DNA of 38,616 nucleotides from positions 35,162 through 73,777 of the forward strand of contig DEHS01000063.1 in assembly GCA_002352055.1 (NCBI GenBank), written 5' to 3'. The notes beneath the pieces were generated by a model. That model made no database searches. It was not told the DNA's origin and saw only the letters and a list, made by a program, of their open reading frames with translations. Source of the stretch: Legionellaceae bacterium UBA2794. Lineage in GTDB: Bacteria > Pseudomonadota > Gammaproteobacteria > Legionellales > Legionellaceae. The translations under genes were made by a program, and so were the position numbers. Positions 1-8,208 of this stretch are shown in pieces; position 1 is the first letter of the stretch; the number at the start of each line of letters is the position of its first letter.

Positions 1-27
1 ATATTAATAATCATAAAACACCATTGG

Positions 28-843
28 TTATTTATTCTCAGGGTTTATCTTGAGATAGCCATCAAAAAATTCGGGTAAATCTTTCAATGCTTGTGCTCTT
101 GCTGCTTCATTAAAACCAATATGATAATGTTCTCCTTTTTCGTCAATAACTTCTTTTGAAACTGGAAACTCAAAGTTATCAAATCCATGCAATGCATTTT
201 CATAAATTTGGATGGAAACATTTTGATTGCTACCAGTACTTTGGTTGACTAACTGAACGCAATCTTGGGTAGTTGCACGATCATCATTTTCCCCAATAAA
301 TAGTTTGGTGATTGCCCTTAGTTTTGTTCCTTCTTCAAGTCGATGACATACGCCATAAAAAGAAGCCGCTGCTTTAAAAGAGAGCTTTTGGTAAGGTTGC
401 GGATCTTGTTGTGATAACGCCATGATTTTCAATACATCAAAGCCTCCCATAGAGAATCCCAAAAGTCCTATTCGATCAGGATCAACAGAAGGAAGCTGCT
501 TAAGATATTCATAGGCAGGAACGATATCACCAAGTTGTGCTTGTGTTGCTCTTTCCCAGCCTACTGAGCGACGATCTTCCCAACCTCTGGGTTTAAAACT
601 GTCTATCATATAGACTACGTATCCATGCTCTTTTAATCGGGTGGCCCAATCATAATTCACTTTTTCGATACCGGTACTCGCGTGCAATAATAAAATAGCA
701 GGAGATCTCATCGTTGCATCAGGAATATAAAGACTGTGATGTGGATCATTAGGATCGAATACATAATCTTCATTATGTGCTAGTACTTGAGTACACACTA
801 ATAAAATAAATAACATAAAAATCATCTTGGAATGGAAAAACAT
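28..843 (-). CDS. Secreted dienelactone hydrolase-like alpha/beta hydrolase
   Basis: The 271-residue protein has an N-terminal hydrophobic signal segment (about residues 7-23, ending at VLAH), so it is probably exported. The nucleophile elbow GFSMGG places Ser131 as the likely nucleophile. Asp187 or Asp188 (GENDD) and His219 (LHGF) complete a plausible Ser-Asp-His triad. True dienelactone hydrolases use Cys as nucleophile, so this is a Ser variant of the family and its substrate is unknown. The start is ATG with an AAGGA ribosome site upstream. It is the last gene of a leftward run with the RraA-like and beta-propeller genes, 18 bp after the RraA-like gene. Family is seen in sequence; substrate is not. 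Confidence 0.8.
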   Translation of the reverse strand: MFFHSKMIFMLFILLVCTQVLAHNEDYVFDPNDPHHSLYIPDATMRSPAILLLHASTGIEKVNYDWATRLKEHGYVVYMIDSFKPRGWEDRRSVGWERATQAQLGDIVPAYEYLKQLPSVDPDRIGLLGFSMGGFDVLKIMALSQQDPQPYQKLSFKAAASFYGVCHRLEEGTKLRAITKLFIGENDDRATTQDCVQLVNQSTGSNQNVSIQIYENALHGFDNFEFPVSKEVIDEKGEHYHIGFNEAARAQALKDLPEFFDGYLKINPENK

Positions 844-861
844 AATTTTAATTCCTTAGTT

Positions 862-1581
862 TTAAACAGTTAGCTTTAGATTGGATGTCTCATTATTTTC
901 TAGCTTTTCCATGTGTTCTTTTAGATTGCAAATTTCATCAAAACGAGCACCTTCATGAATTCGAGTCAGTGCTAGCGCTTCTTTTTCCTTAATCTCTTCT
1001 GCTTTATTAATAGCATTAACTGCTTCTTCTTTATTCATGACAATAATGCCGTCTTCATCAGCAAATATCAGCTCACCAGGATTTACCTCAACAGAACCAC
1101 AATTGATTGGTTTTCGTATACTGCCAATTTTATTTTTACTTCCTGATTTGGCGCATTGTCCCTTAGCAAAAAAAGGGATATTTGTTGTTCTGATTTCAGA
1201 AACATCTCGACAATTTCCATCAGTAATAATGCCACCAAAACCCTTCGTTTTTGCTACATCTGCACACATGCCACCTGCTATAGCAAGCTTGGTGCCGCAG
1301 GAAGCGATAACCAATATAATGGGAACTCGGTCATCAGAACAACCAAGGGCAAGCATAAAATCAGGCAAGTCATCCAAAGCCTGCATGGTAGATAAAGAAT
1401 CTTGAGCCGAGTTAACTGTATAAGCTCTTCCTACAATTCTTGTTTGTGGCGATGTGTTAAAAGAATGAATATCTGAATCCATGAGACGCACACTGGGTAA
1501 AGCATCACAGATTAAGGGCGTTGTCAGTTGAGATAATCGCTTACATATTTCAACATAGCTATGTTCGATCTTTAGTTTCAT
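862..1581 (-). CDS. RraA-like / HMG-CHA aldolase family protein
   Basis: The 239-residue protein carries the RraA-fold signature: a glycine-rich stretch at about 103-118 followed by DGNCRD (Asp121, Arg125, Asp126). The family includes the RNase E inhibitor RraA and divalent-metal-dependent 4-hydroxy-4-methyl-2-oxoglutarate/oxaloacetate aldolases. In the aldolases the Arg and Asp of this motif bind pyruvate and metal. At 239 residues it is longer than RraA (about 160) and closer to the aldolase-like members. There is no signal peptide, so it should be cytoplasmic. It sits between the beta-propeller gene (48 bp upstream) and the hydrolase gene (18 bp downstream) and is probably co-transcribed with them. 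An enzymatic role is more likely than RNase E control, but this is inference. Confidence 0.75.
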   Translation of the reverse strand: MKLKIEHSYVEICKRLSQLTTPLICDALPSVRLMDSDIHSFNTSPQTRIVGRAYTVNSAQDSLSTMQALDDLPDFMLALGCSDDRVPIILVIASCGTKLAIAGGMCADVAKTKGFGGIITDGNCRDVSEIRTTNIPFFAKGQCAKSGSKNKIGSIRKPINCGSVEVNPGELIFADEDGIIVMNKEEAVNAINKAEEIKEKEALALTRIHEGARFDEICNLKEHMEKLENNETSNLKLTV

Positions 1582-1629
1582 AATAATCCTTAATATATCG
1601 ATTCAGTTCTATCCACTTTGTATGAGGTT

Positions 1630-3225
1630 TTAGGGATAAAATAGGTGAAAATCTCCCTCATTTAATAAAGTGGTTATTTGTTGATAATCTAAAGTATTTG
1701 CTGTTTGAGAAGCATTTTGGAATTTCAATCCGATGACGGATGCCATTGCTGACCAGGAGGTGGGTTTAAAATTGTACTGTGTAACATAGCCTTTCTCATA
1801 AAGGTTTGTTGTTACAAAATAATCATAACCCCGAGCAATAGTATCAGGTTTCCAAAGTATTTCTTCTCCAGGTGCTGGGGTAAGGATAATTTGGTTTGCT
1901 TCTGCTATCTCTTTTTCAAGATTGTAATTATCAATACCATAGGTAGATAACAATATTTTTATTTGATATTGATTGAGCAATTCCTGAGTCAGGCTTTTGA
2001 GTTTATCTTTCTGGGATTCAGTGTCTAGATAAACAATATCGGGATCATAAACTTGATTGTCAATTAAAAGTCCGCCGCTTTTGATAATGGTACTTTTCCA
2101 ATATTCATATCCTCTTAGCATTTCACGACCCTTAGAACCATCTTCCCCTGTTAATGGTAAAGCAACCCCCATGCGCAGTTTTTTGTGTGTTCTTGGGGTA
2201 AACTCAGGGATGAATGCTAAACCATTTGGTCCCGCATGGGTTGGAATAGAGATGAGTTCAAAATTATGTAGATCTATTTTAGATAAATGCTTGTCCGTTG
2301 CGTTAGACACATAAGCATATTGACCCTCTGAGTCAATTAAAACGTTAATTGGATTTAATCCGGTGACTAATCGTTTTATCACTTGGCCTGAATTAACATC
2401 AATCACTGCAACTTGGTGATCAAAGGGCGCGGGTGCTAATACATAGTTTTGATTAGGCGTAATATCTGAGTAAAGAATCGGCCCTAGATTCAAATTAGTT
2501 AATTGCTTTTTTATGGCGAGGGTATCGGGATCAATAAAGACGATCTGATTGACAGCCGATACCATCAAGGAACGATTATCTGGCGTATATTTTAAACCCC
2601 GTACAGCTGAGGGCAATGTGAGGCTTCCAGTAATTATTCCTGAATCAGGATCGATTCGAATGACGCCATCTTTACCCGCCATTAACCACAAAGTTTTTCC
2701 ATCATTAGAAAAAAACAGATTATGTGTATTAGGACTAACCGCAATTTTTTTGACGATGGTTTTGGTATCAACATCGAAGACGAGAATCTTTCCACCCTTT
2801 TCCACATTAACATAAAGTTGTTTTTCAAAAGGAGGTCTTAACTTAACACCATGAGGCGCGCTATCGATGTCTGAATAGTCTTTGTTCTCTAGTGATTCAA
2901 AAGTAAATAGTCGATATTTCTCGACTTGATTTAATAAATCGATAACGGAAATGGAAACACCGGGTACACCAGAGCCACTGTCGTAGTCTCTAATACCAAA
3001 ATTGCTGACATAAGCCGTCTTTCCATCTTTTGTAACAGCAATCTCATGAGGAAGGAAGGCAAGTTTCAGACTACCTTTTCTTGTACCTGTATCGGGGTTA
3101 TAGAAACTGATACGATCGGCATTTTCTTCAACAACAGCTAACGTAGTGTTGATAGAAGAGGAATAAGTGAGGCCATTGAAAATCGATAGAGCAATGAATA
3201 GGCTGTAGTTTATTTTGAACATCAT
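1630..3225 (-). CDS. YncE-like beta-propeller protein with partial periplasmic-binding domain
   Basis: The 531-residue protein begins with a signal peptide (hydrophobic residues about 8-22). Residues about 25-345 form repeated YVSN-type beta-propeller blades, with recurrent YVSNFG, LWLM, YVSNAT-like strands and VIDVNSG-type turns, as in YncE-like and surface-layer propellers. From about residue 350 a second domain starts (GVALPLTGEDG) that resembles the N-lobe of type I periplasmic ligand-binding proteins (Leu/Ile/Val-binding family). Only about 180 residues of this domain are present and the protein stops soon after DFHLFYP, so it is either a half-domain or a truncation. The ATG has an AAAGGGA site upstream. 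It is the first gene of the leftward run from the divergent promoter shared with marR. Function unknown; probably periplasmic. Confidence 0.7.
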   Translation of the reverse strand: MMFKINYSLFIALSIFNGLTYSSSINTTLAVVEENADRISFYNPDTGTRKGSLKLAFLPHEIAVTKDGKTAYVSNFGIRDYDSGSGVPGVSISVIDLLNQVEKYRLFTFESLENKDYSDIDSAPHGVKLRPPFEKQLYVNVEKGGKILVFDVDTKTIVKKIAVSPNTHNLFFSNDGKTLWLMAGKDGVIRIDPDSGIITGSLTLPSAVRGLKYTPDNRSLMVSAVNQIVFIDPDTLAIKKQLTNLNLGPILYSDITPNQNYVLAPAPFDHQVAVIDVNSGQVIKRLVTGLNPINVLIDSEGQYAYVSNATDKHLSKIDLHNFELISIPTHAGPNGLAFIPEFTPRTHKKLRMGVALPLTGEDGSKGREMLRGYEYWKSTIIKSGGLLIDNQVYDPDIVYLDTESQKDKLKSLTQELLNQYQIKILLSTYGIDNYNLEKEIAEANQIILTPAPGEEILWKPDTIARGYDYFVTTNLYEKGYVTQYNFKPTSWSAMASVIGLKFQNASQTANTLDYQQITTLLNEGDFHLFYP

Positions 3226-3257
3226 TAAATCCCTTTATAAACACAAAAAGTGCAGCC

Positions 3258-3308
3258 ATGATAGTAAGGGTATACGATATTGTCAATATATATAGGTCCC
3301 TATATAAT
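3258..3308. promoter_or_regulatory. Divergent overlapping promoters with MarR-type operator
   Basis: Rightward promoter: TTGTCA (3280-3285), 17 bp, TATAAT (3303-3308), leading to the MarR gene at 3329. Leftward promoter: TTGACA on the minus strand (3286-3281), 17 bp, TATCAT (3263-3258), leading to the gene starting at 3225. The two -35 boxes occupy the same bases. A perfect 8+8 bp palindrome, TATATAGG-TC-CCTATATA (3289-3306), covers the spacer and -10 box of the rightward promoter and abuts the leftward -35. This is the geometry expected of an autoregulated MarR operator. Which protein binds it is inferred. Confidence 0.7.
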
Positions 3309-3328
3309 AGCGGAAAAAGGAATGATCC

Positions 3329-3778
3329 ATGACATTTAACTTGAATGAACATACTGGCGTCTTGATTAAAAAAGCAGCTCGCTTATTTGAACGTGTTTCA
3401 AATCTCAACCTTGAAGAACTTGGTGTGACCTATAGTCAGACTATTTTTCTGGTTCGCTTGTGGGAACGGGACGGCCAAACGCAAATGGAGCTCACAAAAA
3501 GCGCGGGACTGAAACAACCTACGGTAGTAGGTATACTTGATAAGATGGAAAGAGACCAGCTTATCACACGTGTTCGAAGTAAACAGGACAAACGCTGCAC
3601 TCATTTTTTTCTTACTGAAAAAGCGAAACATGCTTGTCGTGAATTAGAAAAGCAAGGGATATTGATGCAGAATTTGTCTGCTGGTAATTTACCCGATAAA
3701 GAAGTTAGCCAGTTAAATAAGAATCTATTATCAATTATAGAAAACCTAGAGCGTTTTATTGAAAATATTCAGGGGTAG
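3329..3778 (+). CDS. MarR-family transcriptional regulator
   Basis: The 149-residue protein has the length and layout of MarR dimers: an N-terminal helix (FNLNEHTGVLIKKAARLF), a winged helix at about residues 45-95 (MELTKSAGLKQPTVVGILDK, then ITRVRSKQDKRCTHFFLT as the wing) and a C-terminal dimerisation helix. MarR proteins usually bind palindromic operators and are released by small phenolic or oxidant ligands. The gene is divergent from the propeller/RraA/hydrolase run and shares its promoter region, so it probably represses itself and perhaps that run. Its 3' end overlaps the convergent FAD-binding gene by 23 bp. The start ATG has AAGGA about 8 bp upstream and lies roughly 20 bp downstream of the -10 box. 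Confidence 0.85.
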   Translation: MTFNLNEHTGVLIKKAARLFERVSNLNLEELGVTYSQTIFLVRLWERDGQTQMELTKSAGLKQPTVVGILDKMERDQLITRVRSKQDKRCTHFFLTEKAKHACRELEKQGILMQNLSAGNLPDKEVSQLNKNLLSIIENLERFIENIQG

Positions 3779-5330
3779 ACTTGATGGACCCATGTTCAGT
3801 CACATGAAATGTAGAAGCAAATTGATCCATGACCAAATCTACATCACGATAAACCATAAATGAAGAATGGGGCGTAGGCACAGGATGGTTGTAATTTGCT
3901 ATGGGCCCTACACAAAATAGATTTTCATGTACCTTTCCAAGTGTATCGATCACTTGATAATGATCCGTTAAATGGATGCCACCATAAGTCTTAGTACTTA
4001 TTAATCCGGTTTGTGCCAGCTTGTCTAATAACATGGGCTTGACACTATTGGGATCTGGTTTGTAACGATATCCGGTTGCATCAATAAGAGTTGCAGCATG
4101 CAAGACTTCGCCTGATGTAAATAATAATTGGAACCTGTGATTTACCACATCATAGCTTACAGAAGCCAAGCCATGATGCTCAATAATTCTATTTTTCTCA
4201 TAGAGATGGAGCATGATTCTGGCATTCACAGGTGTAATTCCAGTTAAATAAGCCATTAAAAGAGAATAGAAGTATTTTAGAAACTGCTCTTTGCCTTCAG
4301 CATTCAGACTTTGCCACATGTGAGTATAACAAGCACCAAAGTAAAAAGATTTGATAAATGCGCGTAACTCATCAACGTTACCTATTGTGGGATTATCTTC
4401 CGGAAGTTGATCAAACTTATTCATTTGATAACGCAACGCTTCAGTAGCATTAGGGAGATGGTTAGAGTCAATAGGATTCTTTGCATCTTTTTGATAAGCA
4501 TTCCAAAATGATATTTTGGCTTCTGCGAAAGTTAAACTACCAGGTAAACGTTTTTGTAGGCTATGTGATAAGTCCTGCTGAGTCATAACGTCACAACCAT
4601 CTGAATTGCCTTTAGTAGTTAACATAGCGGGATTTCGCGTGACACTGTGTATTTGCCCTGAGTACTGTTTTTTCATGGTTAACCAAAGTGCAACATCGAC
4701 GAATGCTGCCTGACCACCAATAATATAAACATCATCTGCTAAATTCCATGTGTCTGAATTTCCAGTCGTGTTTTCAAAACGGAGAAAACCTGGTTGATTC
4801 TCGAGAGTATAAAAAAAGGGATTTGTTAAATGTCCAGTTGTTAGAAAAAGTCCATCAGAGATATAAATTTGATCTGCAGCTGTTATTTGATAGTTTCCTT
4901 CTTTAAGTTGATGAATATCTGAAATTGGCAAGAAAATTTCTTTAACTGTTATCCCTAATGATTGAGCCAGAGTTTTATGCTTCTCATATTGGGCACGTAA
5001 ATAATCCCCCACTAGCGCACGAGGAATATATTGTTTATCTCTATTTGGATAATGTTCTTGAACCCAAGCTGAGTTAGTCTCGATCCATTCTGTCAGACTA
5101 ACTGTAGTAGAAACAAACTTGAAGCCATCAGCTGGATTATTTAAGGTCCAGAATTCTGGACTATCAACTGAATACGCAAAACCTGTAGCAAAGTATCGTG
5201 GATTTTGTTCAAAGATTAATAGGGTAATATCATTATCAGGATATTTTAGAGTCGACAACAAATGAATTAACCGACAGAAAATAGCGTTTCCACAAAGTCC
5301 CATTCCTGCAATGGCAATTATTTTTGGCAT
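3756..5330 (-). CDS. FAD/NAD(P)-binding (HcnB/Lys-monooxygenase-like) protein
   Basis: The 524-residue protein starts with a Rossmann-type dinucleotide motif (IAIAGMGLCGNAIFCRL, residues about 5-21). It continues with the pattern of the FAD-NAD(P)-binding proteins of the PF13454 type: FEQNPRYFATGFAYS, then LNNPAD, YIPRALVGDYL, a central YIIGGQAAFVDVALWL second nucleotide-binding region, and a C-terminal LIDATGYRYKP. Such proteins are flavin oxidoreductases, often encoded with siderophore or amino-acid N-hydroxylating functions. The substrate is not visible here. It is cytoplasmic with no signal peptide. It is divergent from the kinase-like/LuxR fusion gene, with a palindrome between them, and converges on marR with a 23-bp overlap. 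Confidence 0.75.
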   Translation of the reverse strand: MPKIIAIAGMGLCGNAIFCRLIHLLSTLKYPDNDITLLIFEQNPRYFATGFAYSVDSPEFWTLNNPADGFKFVSTTVSLTEWIETNSAWVQEHYPNRDKQYIPRALVGDYLRAQYEKHKTLAQSLGITVKEIFLPISDIHQLKEGNYQITAADQIYISDGLFLTTGHLTNPFFYTLENQPGFLRFENTTGNSDTWNLADDVYIIGGQAAFVDVALWLTMKKQYSGQIHSVTRNPAMLTTKGNSDGCDVMTQQDLSHSLQKRLPGSLTFAEAKISFWNAYQKDAKNPIDSNHLPNATEALRYQMNKFDQLPEDNPTIGNVDELRAFIKSFYFGACYTHMWQSLNAEGKEQFLKYFYSLLMAYLTGITPVNARIMLHLYEKNRIIEHHGLASVSYDVVNHRFQLLFTSGEVLHAATLIDATGYRYKPDPNSVKPMLLDKLAQTGLISTKTYGGIHLTDHYQVIDTLGKVHENLFCVGPIANYNHPVPTPHSSFMVYRDVDLVMDQFASTFHVTEHGSIKSTPEYFQ

Positions 5331-5415
5331 TATATCAAGACGATTGTTAAAGCAGGGAAAATTCTAGAACCTAACTTTAATACTGTCAATCAGCCAACCC
5401 CAGACTCCTATTAGT

Positions 5416-5431
5416 TACGTAGTCCTACGTA
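5416..5431. promoter_or_regulatory. Palindrome TACGTAG-TC-CTACGTA, candidate LuxR-type operator
   Basis: A perfect 7+7 bp inverted repeat with a 2-bp spacer lies in the 161-bp region between two divergent genes, the FAD-binding protein (start 5330) and the LuxR-domain protein (start 5492). Its TACGTA half-sites look like those of some two-component LuxR/NarL regulators. It could be the binding site of the neighbouring LuxR-domain protein. This is inference from position and symmetry only. Confidence 0.5.
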
Positions 5432-5491
5432 TTGAGCTATTTCCAAACAATGCCATATAATTAATATATTCCGTTAATGCTGGAGTTAGTT

Positions 5492-6271
5492 ATGAGCAAT
5501 ATTCACCGTATTTTTCTTATTGGTCATCATGGTGCTGGTAAAGGATTATTAGCAAAGTCTGTGGCTCAATCATTAGGATGGCAATTTGTCGATGCGGATT
5601 TGGGGTTAGAGTCTCATATTGGACGGCATTTATCTGAGATACTCGGAAAACAAGGAAGTGATTCTTTTTATGATTGTCAGTTCGATATATTAAAGTCCCT
5701 TTGTACCCAAGAGCACATTGTTGTGACAACCGATTCTTCTGTTGTTTTGTCTTTAAAAAATCGTCAATTATTACAAGATGAAATGAATGTCTTTTTGGAT
5801 GTAAGTACCGAGGTTCAAATCGATCGTACTGCACGCAATACAGCAAATTTATTACCTATTCCCAGTTTGAGAGACTTTTTTAACCAATTACATGACGAAC
5901 GCGATAATCTATATAAAGAAATAGCTACACTGACTATTCATGGTGATGATGGCCAATTAGAAGATCATACCCGTTTTATTGTTCAGGCTATTATGGGAAA
6001 TGATAAAATACCGCTCATAAAAAGTCTAAAGTTGGCCTTGGAAATAAAAGATTTCATCCTATACCATAAAGAATTCCATACAAAAGTCGAGTTAACTGAA
6101 GAACAAGCCATATACCTAAAATTGTTGGCGGAAGGAAAAACAGCTAAAGAAATTGCACGTGAAACTGATGTCTCTTATAGAACCGTTGAAGGTACTATAG
6201 CAAAAATAATGGGGTTGTTAGGGTGCTCTTCGAGTAAAGAGCTTATCACTTTATATCATAATCAACCTTAG
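5492..6271 (+). CDS. Shikimate-kinase-like P-loop domain fused to LuxR HTH regulator
   Basis: The 259-residue protein joins two domains. Residues about 5-165 resemble shikimate kinase: P-loop GHHGAGKG (Lys17), FVDADLGLE, HLSEILGKQG and a late LRDFFNQLHDERDNLYKEIA that matches the family's R-x-LY-x-IA region. The glycine triplet that binds shikimate in true kinases reads TTDSS here, so shikimate binding is doubtful. Residues about 195-258 are a LuxR-type helix-turn-helix (LTEEQAIYLKLLAEG, TAKEIARETDVSYRTVEGTI). An upstream in-frame ATG exists at 5477, but 5492 has GGAG six bases before it. It probably acts as a ligand- or nucleotide-sensing transcription regulator of the divergent flavoprotein gene (inference). 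Confidence 0.7.
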   Translation: MSNIHRIFLIGHHGAGKGLLAKSVAQSLGWQFVDADLGLESHIGRHLSEILGKQGSDSFYDCQFDILKSLCTQEHIVVTTDSSVVLSLKNRQLLQDEMNVFLDVSTEVQIDRTARNTANLLPIPSLRDFFNQLHDERDNLYKEIATLTIHGDDGQLEDHTRFIVQAIMGNDKIPLIKSLKLALEIKDFILYHKEFHTKVELTEEQAIYLKLLAEGKTAKEIARETDVSYRTVEGTIAKIMGLLGCSSSKELITLYHNQP

Positions 6272-6354
6272 AATTATGCATGTTTTTAGAGAATATATCA
6301 ACATCTTGTTTTGTTACTGATAGAGACTCCAACATCACTGTTACTGGATAACAG

Positions 6355-7215
6355 TTATGAGTCCTTCTCCAAAAATGCATTCCTTATTGCCCGATTCCAT
6401 TGATCTGACTGCTCCAAATTAGATAAATGTCCGGCATTGGCTAGAACAACCAGTTGACTGTTTTTAGCGAACCTAAGCATCTCTTCACTTTGTTGTGGTG
6501 AAATAACTTTATCCTGTTCACTGGTGATAATTAGAACAGGCAATAGAGTACTTTCTAATAAATCTTGAGTTTGAAAACGTAGTGCCATCCCACGCAATGC
6601 AGAAGCTATGGCTGTTGGCTTTTGCTTGTTTAAAATATGAGACAGAAATGCTTTAATCTCTTCAGATGCATTAGTAGATACTGCTTTTTCCATAAAGGTA
6701 TTCACTAATTTCTCAGAACCATTCTCCAAGACATCAAGAGCAGTTTTTTCACGATTGACTTTTGCTTCATCGCTATCAGCAATTGCTTGTGTATTGGACA
6801 ATACTAATCCTTCTATACTGTTGGGATAACGCTCTAGAAAAGCAAGTGCAATATAACCTCCCATTGACTCACCACCAATAATCGCTTTCTTAATTTTCAA
6901 GTGGTCTAATAATTGTTTCACCTCTTCCGCATACTCAGACATGGTTACCGCGGTACCATCAACCTCAGAAGATTCACCAAATCCCCACAAATCCAAACTA
7001 ATCACTCGAAACTGAGATTTAAGTCCTTCATGCTGTGGTTCCCATAAACGCTTATCCGTTGGAAATGCATGAATTAATACCAAAGGCCTGCCTTGCCCTG
7101 TTTCGGTATAGGAAATAAATCGGTTATTTATACTAATGGTTGTTGCTAATGTAGTGCTATTTAGAAAAGCGCTTAAAATAAATAAAAGGATGGGGGCACT
7201 GATTTTTCTCATCAT
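6355..7215 (-). CDS. Exported alpha/beta hydrolase
   Basis: The 286-residue protein has a signal peptide (about residues 5-25, ending STTLATT) and a full alpha/beta-hydrolase pattern: HAFPTD oxyanion region, DLWGFGESS, nucleophile elbow GGESMGG (Ser117), Asp235 (TSEQDK) and His263 (NAGH). The layout resembles haloperoxidase/esterase-type members such as 3-oxoadipate enol-lactonase and BioH relatives. It is the last gene of the long leftward cargo run. Its start overlaps by one base the stop of the kinase-like gene. The substrate is not predictable from the sequence. Periplasmic location suggests hydrolysis of an external ester or lactone. Confidence 0.8.
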   Translation of the reverse strand: MMRKISAPILLFILSAFLNSTTLATTISINNRFISYTETGQGRPLVLIHAFPTDKRLWEPQHEGLKSQFRVISLDLWGFGESSEVDGTAVTMSEYAEEVKQLLDHLKIKKAIIGGESMGGYIALAFLERYPNSIEGLVLSNTQAIADSDEAKVNREKTALDVLENGSEKLVNTFMEKAVSTNASEEIKAFLSHILNKQKPTAIASALRGMALRFQTQDLLESTLLPVLIITSEQDKVISPQQSEEMLRFAKNSQLVVLANAGHLSNLEQSDQWNRAIRNAFLEKDS

Positions 7216-8207
7216 TAATTATCCTTAAAAATAGTCACTGCACTAATAAATTCTTTCAACCTACCACTAAGCTTTCCATGCCTCTGAACTAGCTTAAATC
7301 GTGTTGGCTCACAAGCTAGCCTCAACCTATATTGTGCTAGTGCCTCATAAATACACCACAACACCTGCGCCAATTTAAGTGCGTCTAATAAGCGCTCTTT
7401 GAAATCAAAGTTGATATAATTTCCAAGATAAGCATCTATAAGTTGTAAATACGCCTTATCTTTATCTGTTAGACCATGGTGAGTTACCATCTGCCGTAAA
7501 CAACCCACTAGCGAAAAGAATGGGTGGGAAATAACTATCTCACCTAAATCAATAAATGTAATGTTTTGTGATTTCTCGTCTATCATGATGTTGTTGTCAT
7601 GGAAGTCACATTGAACCAATGTTTCCTGAATAGCATAGTCAGATAATTGTTCACATAAACTGGAAACCTTTGGGAGTAGTTTCACTAATTCATCAATATC
7701 TGCTTCTAACAATCCATCAGCTAACAAGATCTCTTTTTGTGAAAGTAATTGCATGTATAAATTCGGTAATTTATCCAATCGCCAATCAGGAACTCCTATC
7801 TTCAGAAAAGTATCAACATGCTCTGCAACTACTATTTGAAGTAATGAAAATAGCCCCACAGCATGGCATAGCAAGTTGCCATCAAATGCTTTTTTTAATA
7901 TTTCTCTTAGAGGCCTACCTACATCCTGCATCAAAAAGCAATGGAGTTGAGGGTTATGTGCAATAACCTCTGGAACAGGGGCTTTAAACTGGGTATACAA
8001 AACCTGAGTAATAGGAGCCTCTAATGCAAGCTGTTCTGGTGTTTGCTTCAGATAAATAATGCCTTGATCTGTTATAAAGCGCGTGACACAAGACCAAGGG
8101 GTATCTTGTACCTTTTCTGGTACGCTACTTTTTAAAGTAAACCCAAGAGATACAAGGGTATTATAAGCCCATTTAATACTCTCTCTATTTGGATTATGCT
8201 TGTTCAA
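7215..8207 (-). CDS. APH-fold phosphotransferase with altered catalytic loop
   Basis: The 330-residue protein has a choline/aminoglycoside-kinase-like fold. It has an N-lobe strand IIYLKQ (Lys54 as the ATP lysine), a hinge LMQDVGRPL, a catalytic loop VQCDFHDNNIM (Asp201, Asn206) and a metal-binding FIDLG (Asp220). The usual HGD reads QCD, so the first His is missing while the catalytic Asp and the following His/Asn are kept. Choline, homoserine or an antibiotic are possible substrates; none is indicated. Translation probably starts at TTG, since no in-frame ATG lies near. The TTG directly follows the TGA of the upstream APH gene and has AAAGGA before it, suggesting coupled translation. Confidence 0.7.
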   Translation of the reverse strand: MNKHNPNRESIKWAYNTLVSLGFTLKSSVPEKVQDTPWSCVTRFITDQGIIYLKQTPEQLALEAPITQVLYTQFKAPVPEVIAHNPQLHCFLMQDVGRPLREILKKAFDGNLLCHAVGLFSLLQIVVAEHVDTFLKIGVPDWRLDKLPNLYMQLLSQKEILLADGLLEADIDELVKLLPKVSSLCEQLSDYAIQETLVQCDFHDNNIMIDEKSQNITFIDLGEIVISHPFFSLVGCLRQMVTHHGLTDKDKAYLQLIDAYLGNYINFDFKERLLDALKLAQVLWCIYEALAQYRLRLACEPTRFKLVQRHGKLSGRLKEFISAVTIFKDN

Positions 8208-8208
8208 T

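Noticed and set aside
1037..1405. 122-residue plus-strand frame inside the RraA-like gene
   Set aside because: Antisense shadow of a gene with a clear family motif.
6337..6355. ACTGTTA-CTGGA-TAACAGT hairpin between convergent genes as a terminator
   Set aside because: Only 7 bp of AT-rich stem with no T-tract, and it touches the stop of the hydrolase gene.
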